Source: Rattus norvegicus (taxonomy: Eukaryota; Chordata; Mammalia; Rodentia; Muridae). Taken from it: a DNA stretch of 64,000 nt. The stretch covers positions 32,977,225-33,041,224 of the forward strand of contig NC_086031.1 of assembly GCF_036323735.1 (NCBI RefSeq). The letters run 5' to 3'. Below the pieces are notes generated by a model that did no database searches, was not told the origin of the DNA, and saw nothing but the letters and a program-made list of their open reading frames with translations. Position 1 is the first letter of the stretch. Every line of letters begins with the position of its first letter. This document shows positions 32,143-42,369 of this stretch, piece by piece. Position numbers and translations under genes: made by a program.

Positions 32143-32260
32143 CGGGCTGGGGAAATGTCCGAGTTGGTTAAGGGCTTGCATGAGTTCGCTCTCTGTGTTT
32201 GAGAACGGAGAGCATGGGGAGCCAGGTTCAATCCCCAAAACTCATGAAAACTTTAAGAAA
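32143..32260 (+). repeat. tRNA-derived SINE, short
   Basis: GGGCTGGGGAAATGTCCGAG, GTTAAGGGCTTGCATGAGTT, GGTTCAATCCCCAAAACTC. Only the tRNA-like head and an AT-rich tail (AATAATAATAAT) remain. Confidence 0.7.
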
Positions 32261-32337
32261 TAATAATAATAAAATTAAAAGCTAGGTATAGCCAAAAAAG
32301 AGAGAGAAGAAAATTAAATAAAAAATGTAAAAGATGT

Positions 32338-32458
32338 GTATATATTATACCTTTAATGCCGTTACTTAGAAAGGGCAGGCAGATCTATGTGAGTTTGGAA
32401 CCAACCCGGTCCATTTAGCAAGTTCCAGCCCAGGCTAGACTACATAGTGAGAACCTGT
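32338..32458 (+). repeat. B1 SINE, diverged
   Basis: ATTATACCTTTAATGCCGTT, GGGCAGGCAGATCTATGTGA, GTTTGGAACCAACCCGGTCC, CAGGCTAGACTACATAGTGA. The first bases are worn. Confidence 0.82.
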
Positions 32459-33126
32459 GGTGTTTGGTGGTTTTCAAACTTTGCTCCCATCTCAGAGCAA
32501 TCAGAACTCTGAGATGTGCCAACCTCAGAGAATAGTGGCCCTCCTAGGTGAGTCTTGTTTCTCCCTCCCCCCTCCTCTCTCTACTATTGCTTCCCCCCAA
32601 CCACCACACACGTGTTCAACCACCTGGCTCTTTAGAGGAGTAAAGGAAGGAATGAGGACATGTCACCCAGCCTGATCCAGAGTGAGTGATGGGGCCCACA
32701 CCCAGGCCTTCAGCACACAAGCCCCTACTCTTCATCCTGGTTGTGGGGACAGGGTTCCTAAACTGTGGTAAGTAGACACTGGGTAGCTCTTGGAGACAAT
32801 GGTAAGTTAAGGAGGGAGTATCTTCTGAGTTTTTTCTCCTCTAATAGAGAAGAATGACTCAAAGCTGAGACCCATAGGACTGTGACAAGAATTCTGTTGG
32901 GAGGGGGCCTAGGGGACTGGGCAGGGTTTGTGGAGAATGTTAGCATTGCCTCCGTGTCTGTTACAATGCTCCACTCCACCCTGGCTTCTCTCTGGCTAGA
33001 CAGAGAGCAAAGAACTCTCTCCCGTGTCACTCTGCCCAGCTGACTATTTTGGCTCCACATCTGCTGGTTCTTGACCACAGATAATAAGAAAGCAGTCTTC
33101 CTGCCCTACCCTCTCTAAAAGACTCA
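32459..33126. other. Single-copy stretch
   Basis: About 670 bp. A donor-like CCTAGGTGAGTCTTG lies at 32546. The minus frame 32758-33078 has no domain. No repeat recognised. Confidence 0.4.
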
Positions 33127-33130
33127 GTGA

Positions 33131-33345
33131 GGGGTGGGGCAAAGTGCTGGAGAGAGCTCCTAAGCATGAGGACCTGAATTTGATCTCCAGGACCCAGGCG
33201 AAAAAGCTGGCCATAGTGGTGCATGCTTTCATCACAGCACTGAGAGCCAGGAGAGCCCTTGAGAATCAGTGGGCAGCCAGCCTAGCCTAATTGGGGAGCC
33301 CCAGGTTACAGAGAGAAAGAGCCTCTGTCCCCAAAAATAGATGAG
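33131..33345 (+). repeat. B3 SINE
   Basis: AAGCATGAGGACCTGAATTT, GATCTCCAGGACCCAGGCG, CTGGCCATAGTGGTGCATGC, CAGCCAGCCTAGCCTAATTG, GAGAAAGAGCCTCTGTCCCC in B3 order. Confidence 0.85.
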
Positions 33346-33351
33346 GAGGTC

Positions 33352-33548
33352 TGTAAGGAGAGATGGCTTGGCAGTTAATATTGCTTACTACTTAACAGAG
33401 GACCTGTGTTAGGTTCTCAGCACCCATGTCAGGTGACACAACCACTGCTAGAAACCTCAGCTCCAGGGATCCAATGCTTGCAGTCTCTGCAGGCACCTGC
33501 ATTCGCAAACACACAGAGACATGCACATACACATTATTAAAAATAAGG
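33352..33548 (+). repeat. B2 SINE
   Basis: GGAGAGATGGCTTGGCAGTT, CAGAGGACCTGTGTTAGGTT, CTCAGCTCCAGGGATCCAAT, ending in TTATTAAAAATAAGG. Confidence 0.85.
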
Positions 33549-33558
33549 ATTTAATATG

Positions 33559-33559
<1 letters not shown>

Positions 33560-33597
<38 letters not shown>
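33560..33597. repeat. CA microsatellite
   Basis: About 17 CA units at the tail of the B2 element. Confidence 0.97.
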
Positions 33598-33598
<1 letters not shown>

Positions 33599-33609
33599 AT
33601 ACATATGCT

Positions 33610-33756
33610 CTCCCATAATAGTTCATTCAGAGGTCAAAAGAAGTAGTCACATACCTGGAACTGGAGTTAGACATGCAGCCACCATGTGACTGCTAAGAAT
33701 GAAATCTGGGTCCTCTGCAAGAATAGCAAATGCCGAGCCATTTCTTCAACCCCTAA
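33610..33756 (-). repeat. B2 SINE
   Basis: Reverse B2: GAGGTCAAAAGAAGTAGTCA, GCAGCCACCATGTGACTGC, TGGGTCCTCTGCAAGAATAG, GAGCCATTTCTTCAACCCC. An A run follows on the right. Confidence 0.85.
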
Positions 33757-33806
33757 ATTAAAAAAAAAAAAGAATTGATCCTGAGGACCTGTGACTGACC
33801 TCTGCC

Positions 33807-33810
<4 letters not shown>

Positions 33811-33846
<36 letters not shown>

Positions 33847-34080
33847 ATATACAAACACACACATACAAACATACATACATACACACACATACACACACAT
33901 GCTCTCTCTCACACACATACACACACACGCTCACACACATACACACACATAAAAACACACATACATACACACATATACACACATACACACACATGCTCTC
34001 TCTCACACACACATACACACACACGCTCACATACATACACACACATAAAAACAAACACACACATGCTCTCACACACACAT

Positions 34081-34148
<68 letters not shown>

Positions 34149-34149
34149 C
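33811..34149. repeat. CA/CATA/CT compound array
   Basis: About 340 bp of CA and CATA units with GCTCTCTCTCACAC phrases repeated four times or so, ending in about 20 CT units and (CA)14. The recurring phrase shows segmental duplication inside the array. Confidence 0.97.
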
Positions 34150-34289
34150 CTGCAGAGAAAGTCTAGTTTCTAAGGCTGCCAGGTCAGCAGGAGATTTCCC
34201 CCTTTGTATTTTCTGTTGTTTGTTGTGTGTGTAGTGTATGCTCATGACTGTGTACACAGAAGCCAGGGGGAGGGGATGTTGTCCTTTGC

Positions 34290-34715
34290 TGTATTTTCCT
34301 GAGACATAGTGCCACTGAGGCAGGAGCTAAACTGGCAGCTCACAGTTCCCGTAGCCCGGTCTCCATCACCAACAACACAGGGTGCGGGCATGCGTGATCA
34401 TACCAGCTCCTTTTTACAGGGGTACCTGCCTTTCAAACTCAGGTCCTCTTGCTTTTGGTAAGCACTCTTTTTTTTTAAAATAATCTTTTTTTAAAAGACT
34501 TATTTATTTCTTATATGTAAGTACAATGTAGCTGCCTTCAGACACACCAGAAGAGGGCATCAGATCTCACTACAGATGGTTGTGAGCCACCATGTGGTTG
34601 CTGGGATTTGAACTCAGGACCTCTGGAAGAACAGTCAGTGCTCTTAACCACTGAGCCATCTCTCCAGCCCCCTTCGGTAAGCACTCTTACCCTCTGAGCT
34701 ATCTTCCCAACTGAA
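34290..34715 (-). repeat. B3-type SINE split by a B2
   Basis: Left part: GAGGCAGGAGCTAAACTGGC, CATGCGTGATCATACCAGC, CAAACTCAGGTCCTCTTGC. Right part after the B2: TACCCTCTGAGCTATCTTCC. Together they give one reverse SINE with a later insertion. Confidence 0.8.
34470..34675 (-). mobile_element. Full-length B2 SINE with TSD
   Basis: Near-consensus reverse B2: CTTCAGACACACCAGAAGAG, CAGATCTCACTACAGATGG, GAGCCACCATGTGGTTGCTG, CTTAACCACTGAGCCATCTC. A 13-bp TSD GGTAAGCACTCTT flanks it at 34457-34469 and 34676-34688. It is one of the youngest-looking SINEs here after the IDs. Confidence 0.95.
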
Positions 34716-35165
34716 CGGAGTTTTAAAGGTGCAAATGCCCTTTTGTGAGAGTAATTGTGAGATGCTGCCACCAGGTGGCTCCCCTTCAAGCCCCTCCCTC
34801 CTGGACCACTGGGCAACCTTGGGTCGTGGCCCAGAAGCGGGTCTCCACGCTTGCTCAAGGTAGCCTGTGGTGGGCACTGGAGTGCCAGCCCTCCTCTACC
34901 TGGGTACCTTCAGTGTGTCTTCTCACCCTTGTCCATTCTCTGTGCAGTCCCACTGGCCTAGCACATCAGAGGTCCACAGGCTCCTAAAGCTGACCCTCTT
35001 GGGGTGTTGCCTTCTCAAGCCTCACTGAACCCGCTCAGTGGAACCACCTCTGAGATGCCCAAGTCTTCCCTACAGACCTGGTCAACAGCTTATACCAGCT
35101 TTCCTTTGTCTATACATGGGTCCTTCCATCTCTTCCACTTTTATGATTCCATGGTGTGTGGGTGC
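34716..35165. other. Single-copy stretch
   Basis: About 450 bp, GC-moderate, no feature recognised. Confidence 0.45.
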
Positions 35166-35905
35166 CTGTGGGTGCCTGTGTGTGTGTGTGTGTGTGTATG
35201 TGTTGGTAGTGTGTACATTGTGTGTGTTGGTAGTGTGTATGTACGTGTGTTGGTGGTGTGTACATGTGTGTGTATACATGTGTGTATGTGTGTGTATGTT
35301 GGTGGTGTGTGTACACGTGTGTGTTGGTGTTATATGTGTGTGTGTGGTGTGTACATGTGTGTGTGTGCGCGTGTATGTGTTGGTGATGTATGTGTGTATG
35401 TGTTGTGGTGGTGTGTACATGTGTGTGTGTATGTGTTGGTAGTGTGTATGTGTGTGTGTGTTGGTAGTGTGTACATGTGTGTGTATACATGTGTGTATGT
35501 GTGTGTATGTTGGTGGTGTGTGTACATGTGTGTGTTGGTGTTGTATGTGTGTGTGTGGTGGTGGTGTGTACATGTGTGTGTGTATGTGTTGGTAGTGTGT
35601 ATGTGTGTGTGTTGGTAGTGTGTACATGTGTGTGTATACATGTGTGTATGTGTGTGTATGTTGGTGGTGTGTGTACATGTGTGTGTTGGTGTTGTATGTG
35701 TGTGTGTGGTGGTGGTGTGTACATGTGTGTGTGTATGTGTTGGTAGTGTGTATGTGTGTGTGTGTTGGTAGTGTGTATGTGTGTGTGTTGGTAGTGTGTA
35801 TGTGTGTGTGTTGGTGTTGTATGTGTGGGTGTGTTGGTAGTGTATATGTGTGTGTGTGGTGGTGGTGTGTACATGTGTGTGCGCGTGCGCATATGTGTTG
35901 GTGGT
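35166..35905. repeat. TG-rich array with 151/153-bp higher-order units
   Basis: About 740 bp of TG with TTGGTAG, TTGGTGG, TACATG and GGTGGTGG phrases. A 151-bp unit at 35461-35611 and a 153-bp unit at 35612-35764 appear identical except for one extra TG. A longer related unit precedes them (35250-35460). No reading frame here should be taken as coding. Confidence 0.96.
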
Positions 35906-36004
35906 AGGTAGGTAAATTGGCTTCTGTGGGTGGGCACATGTGCACTAGTGAGCACGTGCACTGAGGTTGACACTGAGTGTCTTCTTCCATTGCTTGCACT
36001 TTAG

Positions 36005-36188
36005 TTTTTGAAACTTCGTCTCTCACTGAACCGGGAGTTCACTGATTTGGCTAGGCTGGCTGACCGACAAGCCCCCAAATCCTCTCCAGCCCTAGGATTG
36101 ATTACAAGAGCATGGCTGACAAGTTCTGAAATACTGACCTCAAGCCCTTCACTAACTGAGCCTCTTTCCCTGGGCTTCTCCACCAAGA
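36005..36188 (-). repeat. B3 SINE
   Basis: Reverse B3: CGTCTCTCACTGAACCGGGA, TTTGGCTAGGCTGGCTGACC, GACAAGCCCCCAAATCC, CCCTTCACTAACTGAGCC. Confidence 0.85.
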
Positions 36189-36282
36189 TTTAGCCTTGAA
36201 AACCCAAGGCAAGCTCATTAAACGTTTGCTATTAAGACGCAGGAATAAGCGAATCTACCCATCAGATAGATTTTACGTTTTT

Positions 36283-36422
36283 GTTTATTCTTCACACACA
36301 TGCCAACGTCAGAGGAGAACTTTTGGGAGTTTGTTCTCTCCTTCCACTGTGGGCTCTGGGCTCAAAGTCCGGCCTGCACAGCCAATGCTTTTCACCTCTG
36401 CACCGGCTCACTGGCCTGCCGT
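36283..36422 (-). repeat. tRNA-derived SINE fragment (B2/B4 type)
   Basis: CGTCAGAGGAGAACTTTTGG, GTTTGTTCTCTCCTTCCACT, CAATGCTTTTCACCTCTGCA, CCGGCTCACTGGCCT match the reverse of a murid tRNA SINE. Confidence 0.65.
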
Positions 36423-36427
36423 TAGCC

Positions 36428-36550
36428 CACTTTGATTGGACACCTTGTTCAGGCCAGGCCCCGTGCTGGCCACGGCAGTAAATGAAGTAGCTGCCCGGAT
36501 AAAGAGGAGCAGAAGGATGGCTAGGGAGACAGAAAATGGCAAGGATCTGG
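36428..36550 (+). repeat. Possible L2 fragment
   Basis: CCGTGCTGGCCACGGCAGTA, AATGAAGTAGCTGCCCGG and GCTAGGGAGACAGAAAATGG resemble the L2 3' region (GTGCTAGGCAC ... CAGTGAAC ... GGAGACAGAC). Weak by eye. Confidence 0.35.
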
Positions 36551-36972
36551 TGACTGCGTGGTGGGTAGCTGGTGGGACGGCGGCTGCCGAGTCTTTCCTT
36601 ACGTTTGTTATTTGTTAGGGAAGAACTGGGTCATCTGGCCTGGGGCCCACAGGACCCAGATCAAAACAGATGAATCACTTATAGGCAGCCTTCGTGGGCC
36701 AGCTGCTACAGGGGACAAGGATGGGAGGGGTGGAGCAGGGTGGACACACATGCCACCGCCAAAATCAGGCTGTGGGGACACCCTGGGGAGCCACTGCACA
36801 GTCAAAACAAGGCCTGCCCCAGATGGGAGCCAGTCCACATCAACAGAGAAAGCCCGGGGACTCGTCCAGAAAGCAGGTGTGACTCATTAACTGAGCACAT
36901 ACTAGCAGCCCAAGGGTGTCTCAGAAATCAATCTAGATCTGGAAAACTCTGGGAAGGAGGGAGGGTTGGCCT
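36551..36972. other. Single-copy stretch
   Basis: About 420 bp, fairly GC-rich; no repeat or exon recognised. Confidence 0.45.
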
Positions 36973-37066
36973 CTGTTACAGGAAAGGAAATGAGAAACGG
37001 GAAAGGGAAATGACTGACCCAAGGTCACCCAGCTGCAAGGGGCCGAGTCCAGGCTAAGCCACTTCC
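36973..37066 (-). repeat. MIR fragment
   Basis: Reverse MIR core: TACAGGAAAGGAAATGAGAA, CTGACCCAAGGTCACCCAGC, TGCAAGGGGCCGAGTCCAGG. MIR is an ancient mammalian tRNA-derived SINE. Confidence 0.75.
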
Positions 37067-37299
37067 TCTCTGGGGTCCCACCTGGCTGGTACACATGGCC
37101 TCAGGGAGATCCTGGCCAGCACGGAGCAGATTTGGGAACAGACAGAGCAGGAAAGATGGCTTCCTGGGCACCTGCAGTGGATGCAGAAATCGAACAGGAC
37201 CCCGGGACGCTTAGACCAGAGCACCCTGGAGTCCTGAGACCTTGTCACTGTGACCTTACCAGCAGGGCCTCCTGCTCTGGGCCTGAGTCATCTCAAACA
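37067..37299. other. Single-copy stretch
   Basis: No feature seen. Confidence 0.4.
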
Positions 37300-37396
37300 T
37301 CTTTCAAGGGTCAGTTTCACGCCCGTGGGTCTCAGGGACTGAACTCAGGCTTGAGTGGCTAGTTCTCTTACAAGCTGAGCCATCTTACCAGCCCAT
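37300..37396 (-). repeat. tRNA-derived SINE fragment
   Basis: GGGTCTCAGGGACTGAACTC, GGCTTGAGTGGCTAGTTCTC, GCTGAGCCATCTTACCAGCC form the reverse head of a B2/B3 SINE. Confidence 0.75.
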
Positions 37397-37404
37397 ATTC
37401 TGGG

Positions 37405-37612
37405 GTCTTGGGTTGTGGCTCAATCAGTAGAGAACTCGCTCAGCAAGCACAAGGCTGTAAGGTCCATTTCCAGCATCACACAGGTCAGACATAGTGTAGC
37501 CTGGCATGCCAGCACTCAGGAGGTAGAGTTAGGAGAATCTTAGAAGAATCTCAGGATCATCCTTGACTACACAATGAGTGTGAGGCCACTGTGAACCCTT
37601 TCTCGCAGATTG
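37405..37612 (+). repeat. B4A SINE (ID-B1 composite)
   Basis: ID part: GGGTTGTGGCTCAATCAGTA, CTCAGCAAGCACAAGGC; B1 part: AGCCTGGCATGCCAGCACTC, CAGGATCATCCTTGACTACA, GTGAACCCTTTCTCGC. Full length. Confidence 0.87.
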
Positions 37613-38050
37613 ACTTGGAACCACCAAGAAGAGTGTAGGAGCAGGGGGGAACCCCGTTCTTCCAGACTGTCCATGCACACTTTGGTGCTTTCTGGTCACC
37701 CCACCAAGGTGGCAGGCAAAAACCACCCAGCTCCTGGACAGCATGAGGAACTAAGAGTGGCACTGATACTCAGTGTCAGGTGACAACTATCTTGTCTGTT
37801 GTTAGTGATGCACCGTTCCACCTTAAGGCCGGATGCTAGCAGCCCGTGTCTAAGAAAACAGAGGGCTACAGGAGGACAATCTTGTGGGTGGCTCTTCTGA
37901 ACACCCTCTGCAACAGGGCACTTGTTAGTCATTCTCTGGACAAGGACACTGGGACATAAGGTATCCCCTCTGAAGGTTACCATCTCATACAAGTGTGAAC
38001 TTGACTTAAACACAGGCTGATCTAAAGTGCTGTGTGAGCTCGTATGAGCC
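37613..38050. other. Single-copy stretch
   Basis: About 440 bp, no feature recognised. Confidence 0.45.
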
Positions 38051-38058
38051 TTATGAGC

Positions 38059-38109
<51 letters not shown>
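38051..38109. repeat. CA microsatellite
   Basis: About 27 CA units, almost pure. Confidence 0.98.
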
Positions 38110-38110
<1 letters not shown>

Positions 38111-38494
38111 CACATCCCTCTCACAGGTCCTCATTTCTGCAGTAGGTAGGTGGGTAAGACAAACATATCTGCAGGGCTCTCTGGATTGCGACGCTGGGAG
38201 TCATTGCTGCCAGAGAACGAAATTTGACAGGCCCAGTCTTCTCCACTAGTATCAGCCCAGCACCGAGGGTCCCTGAAGGCAGAGCTGGGTGTTAAGGTCC
38301 CCTACTGGACCTAAGCACCCTCGCATGCATAGGCAGCCATGGCTCAGCAAGTGGGCTGTAGACAGCCCCAAGAAGGACCCTCTTACAGTCGACCCAGGAG
38401 CACTTGGAGAGTAGCCTGAGGACGCTGGTCTGGCACTCAGGCCTGGCTCCTGAGGTCAACAGGCTGCTGGGGTGGGGGCCCAGCGTGCTTCTGG
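38110..38494. other. Single-copy stretch
   Basis: About 385 bp, GC-rich, no repeat seen. Confidence 0.45.
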
Positions 38495-38790
38495 GGCTCT
38501 CCTTCCACAGCAGCTAATTTATTGTGATGCAAAAATCCGGCTCCAGGGCGGGAAGCAAAGCTTCGAGCCAAGCACACTCCCATCCTGTTCCCTTCCACAT
38601 ATTTTCAGTATTTATTGTCCCCATATGTGATGCTGAACCTTCAAGCACATGTTGCTGAGATTCCTCCAGAAAGGCCTGACATTTCACAATATCCCTCCGA
38701 CGCCTGGGATTACTGCTCAGGACGGAAAACGTGGCTCATTCAAAACAGATTGGGGCAGGAGAAAACAATGGCAGGGCCAGCAGAAAGACC
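38495..38790. promoter_or_regulatory. Candidate conserved regulatory element
   Basis: Repeat-free block with CAGCTAATTTATTGTG (homeodomain-like, 38511), TGATGCAA (C/EBP-ATF-like, 38525-38532), CATATTTTCAGTATTTATTG, TTTCACAATATCC, GGGATTACTG (OTX/PITX-like) and AAAACAATGG (SOX-like). Dense factor-type words in unique sequence suggest an enhancer, but conservation is unknown. An 88-codon frame (38615-38881) overlaps with no recognisable domain. Confidence 0.3.
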
Positions 38791-39330
38791 CCCAGCTCCA
38801 CTGCAGGGAAAGCCAGAGGAGCCTTGGGAACTCCCATCAGAAGCCCAGACCCAGGGGCACTCAGGAGGTGTGGCCACTTGACAGGCCACAACTGCTGGAT
38901 CAACAAGGGCTGTTGGGCTCTCCCGGATCTGGCTCTTCTGTCCTACTCTTACTGTGTAGCAACACCTTGCAGCAACTCTTCCTAATTTACAAAAGGAGAG
39001 ACCGAGCTTGCGCTCAGCGGGCTCATCAATCGAGGGCTGGGGCAGGCTTGTCAGTTAAGGTTTCCCCACCCAAAGATGCTGGGTTTGCTATCATTACGTT
39101 TGAAGAGGTATGTAGTGTACTGTAATAGAGCGTATTGTATATATAGTGTATGCACAGACAGAAGTCAGAGGAAAATGTCAAGCCAAATGCTTTATAGCTC
39201 TCTGTCTTACTCCCTTGAGACTCTTCTCACAGAACCCGGCCAGCAACCAGCAAGCCAGTGAGACTTCTGCCCCGCCTCTCAAAGTCATGCGGGACATGGA
39301 AATGTTTTTGGCCACACGATGGATGGATGT
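38791..39330. other. Single-copy stretch
   Basis: About 540 bp, no repeat recognised before the SINE fragments. The patch GATGGATGGATGTGATGG near 39320 is a small GGAT run. Confidence 0.4.
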
Positions 39331-39334
39331 GATG

Positions 39335-39510
39335 GATGGTACGTGGATGCTGGGAATTTGAAGTCAGGTTCTCCTGCTTTCCCAGCAAGCGCTCTTCCTG
39401 GACCACCTCGATATCCCTTTTCGAGACAGGTTTTCTGTAGCCCAGTTTGAACTCAAATTCACTATGTAGCTGAACATGACCTTGAACTCCTGCCTCCATC
39501 CTCAGGGCAC
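39335..39510 (-). repeat. B2-type fragment joined to B1 fragment
   Basis: 39335-39418 is a reverse tRNA-SINE (GCTGGGAATTTGAAGTCAGG, CCCAGCAAGCGCTCTTCC). 39419-39510 is the reverse B1 5' half (CGAGACAGGTTTTCTGTAGC, GCTGAACATGACCTTGAACT). Confidence 0.78.
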
Positions 39511-39744
39511 TGGCGACCTAGAGAAAGAGCACAGAATGCTACTACCCAACCCCCTCCCAGCCCCCACTACCTGGAGGCAGGGAGCTGTGCAGATTCTGAA
39601 CTCCATGCTGTCCCACAGACAGTCCAGTGCAGCCCCTTTCAGTCCCGAGGGTGGGACCATACGCTGCATTGCTGTGCCTTCCTCTGGTGCACAGGAGAAA
39701 GGTGTCACCATTGACCTTAATCTTTGAGACCAACATGCCTGTTT
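39511..39744. other. Single-copy stretch
   Basis: No feature seen. Confidence 0.4.
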
Positions 39745-40092
39745 TAGTGACTTTTCCTGTTGCTGTGACATAGTATCTGACAAAGGTGACTTCGTGGAGG
39801 AAGGCTTTAGTGTGGCTCACAGTTTGAGGGTTCAGTCCATCATGGTGAGGAAGGCACGGCAGCAGGAGCGTGGAGGCAGCTGGTTACATTGTATCCACAG
39901 TTAGGAAGCAGAGGGATGTGTCCTGGGGCTCAGCTCACTTTCTCTGTTTTACTCAGTCTAGGGCCCCAGCCCATGGGATGGTGCCTCCATGTTCAGGGTA
40001 AGTCTTTCTACTTCAGCTTCCCTAATCTGGAAACACCCTCACGGGTGCACCCATATTTCACATCCAGTCCAGCTGATGATTAAGATTAACTA
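39745..40092 (-). repeat. URR1-like/RMER-type rodent repeat
   Basis: TTTTAGTGACTTTTCCTGTT, GGTTCAGTCCATCATGGTGA, GAGCGTGGAGGCAGCTGGTT, CACATCCAGTCCAGCTGATG. Related to the copy at 2851 and in the same orientation. Confidence 0.65.
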
Positions 40093-40095
40093 ATG

Positions 40096-40320
40096 GGAAC
40101 TGGGGAAATGGTTCGTTGGATAAGAGCATTTGCTACACAAGCACAAGAACTCAAGGGGCAGGGGGAGCCCAACCACCTGTACCTGCAGGGCTGTGAGGTA
40201 CACAGGCAGGAGGATGGCTGGGGCTTGTTTACTAATGACCCACATGGGTTGGAATTCCATCCCATAAGAGGCAGAGGCAGGAGGATGACGAGTGTGTGTC
40301 CAGTCTGAGGTATATAGCAT
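40096..40320 (+). repeat. B3-type SINE
   Basis: GGAACTGGGGAAATGGTTCG, GATAAGAGCATTTGCTACAC, ACCTGTACCTGCAGGGCTGT, GGCAGAGGCAGGAGGATGAC. Confidence 0.6.
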
Positions 40321-40744
40321 GGGAAAGAAAAAGAGGCAGGGGAGAGGGACGGAGGAGACGAAAATGGGAGAGGAGAAAAAGGAAAGCCCACCACAGCTGC
40401 TGCCCAGAGGCCTGACCAGAAGGCAGACCTCCAAAATGGGAGCAAAAGGCCTGTCACACCTGAGCCTGATGTGATGACAAATATCAAAGGGCACAATGAG
40501 CAGACCCAGAAGGGAATTCCCAGAACCCAAGTTTCTTATGCTCAAGGAGGCTTCACGCCACGCGCCTCTTCCTGACCAAGTCCCAGGGGCTCCGTGACCA
40601 CAAACCCAGACCCCACCTCTTCTCCCTGAGACTATTCTACAGTCTGGGCCACAGACCCCAGGTAAGGTAGCCGGCTGCTCCGTAAAAGCAGAAATGTGAG
40701 GTAAAAGCAGATGCATAGACCGCTCAGTTAAATTCAGATTGAAT
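40321..40744. other. Single-copy stretch
   Basis: About 420 bp; the first 80 bp is purine-rich. No feature recognised. Confidence 0.4.
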
Positions 40745-41255
40745 GGGCTGGAGAGATGACTCAGGCATAAAGTGCAAGTCTGAGAACCCCGAGTTCAACC
40801 ACTGAACCTCATAAAAAAAGCCAGGAGGGGTGGCACACCTGTTTCTTCAAAGATTTTTAATTTTTAAAATTAAAACTTGAGTTATTTTTCTAGTTTTAAC
40901 TGTCATGGAGTCGTTTTTGAAGGTTTGTTTGTTTGTTTTTGATCATAATAATATATTTGATACTAAAAGATAAAGATTCCCAGTGGCCTTCAGAGGCCAG
41001 AAGAGGGCATCAGATGCCCTGGAACTGGAGATACAGACTGTTGTAGTCCTCGTGTGGGTGCCGGGAATTGAACTTGTTTACCTCTGGACTAGCAGAGCAC
41101 GGGGCCAGCTCTCCAGCCCGTGGTAGCACACTTCCAATCCCAGTCCTGTGGAGGATGGCACAGGTGCATTCACTAGGGCTTGGTGGCGGGCCAGCCATGA
41201 TGAATTAGCAAGCTCCAGGAGAATATGAGACAGCCTGTCTCATTAACACAGGACT
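40745..41255 (+). repeat. B3 SINE split by a reverse B2
   Basis: The B3 runs 40745-40843 (GGGCTGGAGAGATGACTCAG, GCCAGGAGGGGTGGCACACC) and resumes at about 41122 (GTAGCACACTTCCAATCCC, GCAAGCTCCAGGAGAATATG). The B2 between them is described separately. Confidence 0.75.
40935..41121 (-). repeat. B2-type SINE inside B3
   Basis: Reverse B2: CCTTCAGAGGCCAGAAGAGG, GCATCAGATGCCCTGGAACT, GTGCCGGGAATTGAACTTG, CCAGCTCTCCAGCCC. T-rich DNA at 40844-40934 may be its long tail or an older insert. Confidence 0.78.
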
Positions 41256-41384
41256 TAACCTAAAGTTTACACCTCTACTTGCCACGTATGTGTGTGCCCT
41301 CATACATACCTACACGGACACACACATAGGTTCGAACACTGTGGTAAACAATAGGTGAATGATAAGCCGAATTTTAGTATATCA

Positions 41385-41550
41385 CAGAAGCCGAGGTAGC
41401 TAGGAGTTAAAGGTTCTTGTCGCCCAAGCCTGATGACCTTAGTTCAGTCCCCGTAGAAAAAGAAAACTTCCGTAAAGTTATATCTGGCCATGGTGTATAT
41501 GCATCCACCGGCACCCATTGTCCTACCCACCCAGCTCAACATGCAAAAGA
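41385..41550 (+). repeat. B2-like SINE, very diverged
   Basis: GAGGTAGCTAGGAGTTAAAG, CCAAGCCTGATGACCTTAGT, TCAGTCCCCGTAG keep the tRNA-SINE head order. Confidence 0.5.
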
Positions 41551-42369
41551 ATATGTAAGAAGAGAAGAATGGTGGAAAGAGAGGAGAGAAATCCATCCAC
41601 ATGATATATCTCAGTGTGTCCAATATGCATTTAATGCTTTTGTTTATTTAAATTGCCCTTCCTTTCCGTGCTGCTGAGTTCGGTCAGGTCTTGCCAGTTA
41701 GCTTCTATTACTTCTGGTGTCATCAGAAACTAAGGGCCAGGGAAGGCCGCCTGGCAGTGTATCCAGGCCGAGGGATGCCAAGCACTCAAAGACCCTGCCG
41801 GGGCCTGAAGAGAGACAGGCCACCAAGTGTGTCTGAGGCAACGGGTGCTGCTCTCGAGTACAGGCCTGGACCAGCTTTCAACCCCCCTGGGCCAGAAGAA
41901 AGGAACCCTGGACCAACCCCAGCCCACAGTGAGGCCTGGAGGTCCCCACTTCAAAGCCTCACTCTAATGCCTCTCGACAAGCGTGGCTGAGCCTTGGGGT
42001 GTTCCCTTGAGGCTGACAGCCCCTTTTCTCAGACAACGCCAATAGGAGCAAGGAAGTACGAGGCCAGGGGCACACTGTGACCCAGCCTTGGCCTAGTGAG
42101 GAGAATGTGATTTCACACTAGGCCCGCAGCCAAGCATTCATACCCATCCAGGGTCTGCCACTTTGTACTGGCTGGTCATGGGGTATCTCCCTAACATACC
42201 CTCTGCTCTCCTTTTCCTACCATGGTGACAATTGAGTCCTAGTCTCTAACTAATCTAGGTCCATATATCAGGTTTCAAGGTACCTCTGGTCCCACAGTAT
42301 GGCTGGAAGTTAGAACAGAAGGAGGAAAGGCTTAGAGCCAGGTAAAATCTTGTTCAGGCTTTTAGAATA
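41551..42369. other. Single-copy stretch
   Basis: About 820 bp. A 99-codon + frame (41691-41990) has no recognised domain. No repeat seen. Confidence 0.45.

Noticed and set aside
35038..36026. Val/Cys and Thr/His ORFs up to 314 codons
   Set aside because: TG/CA array read in all frames.
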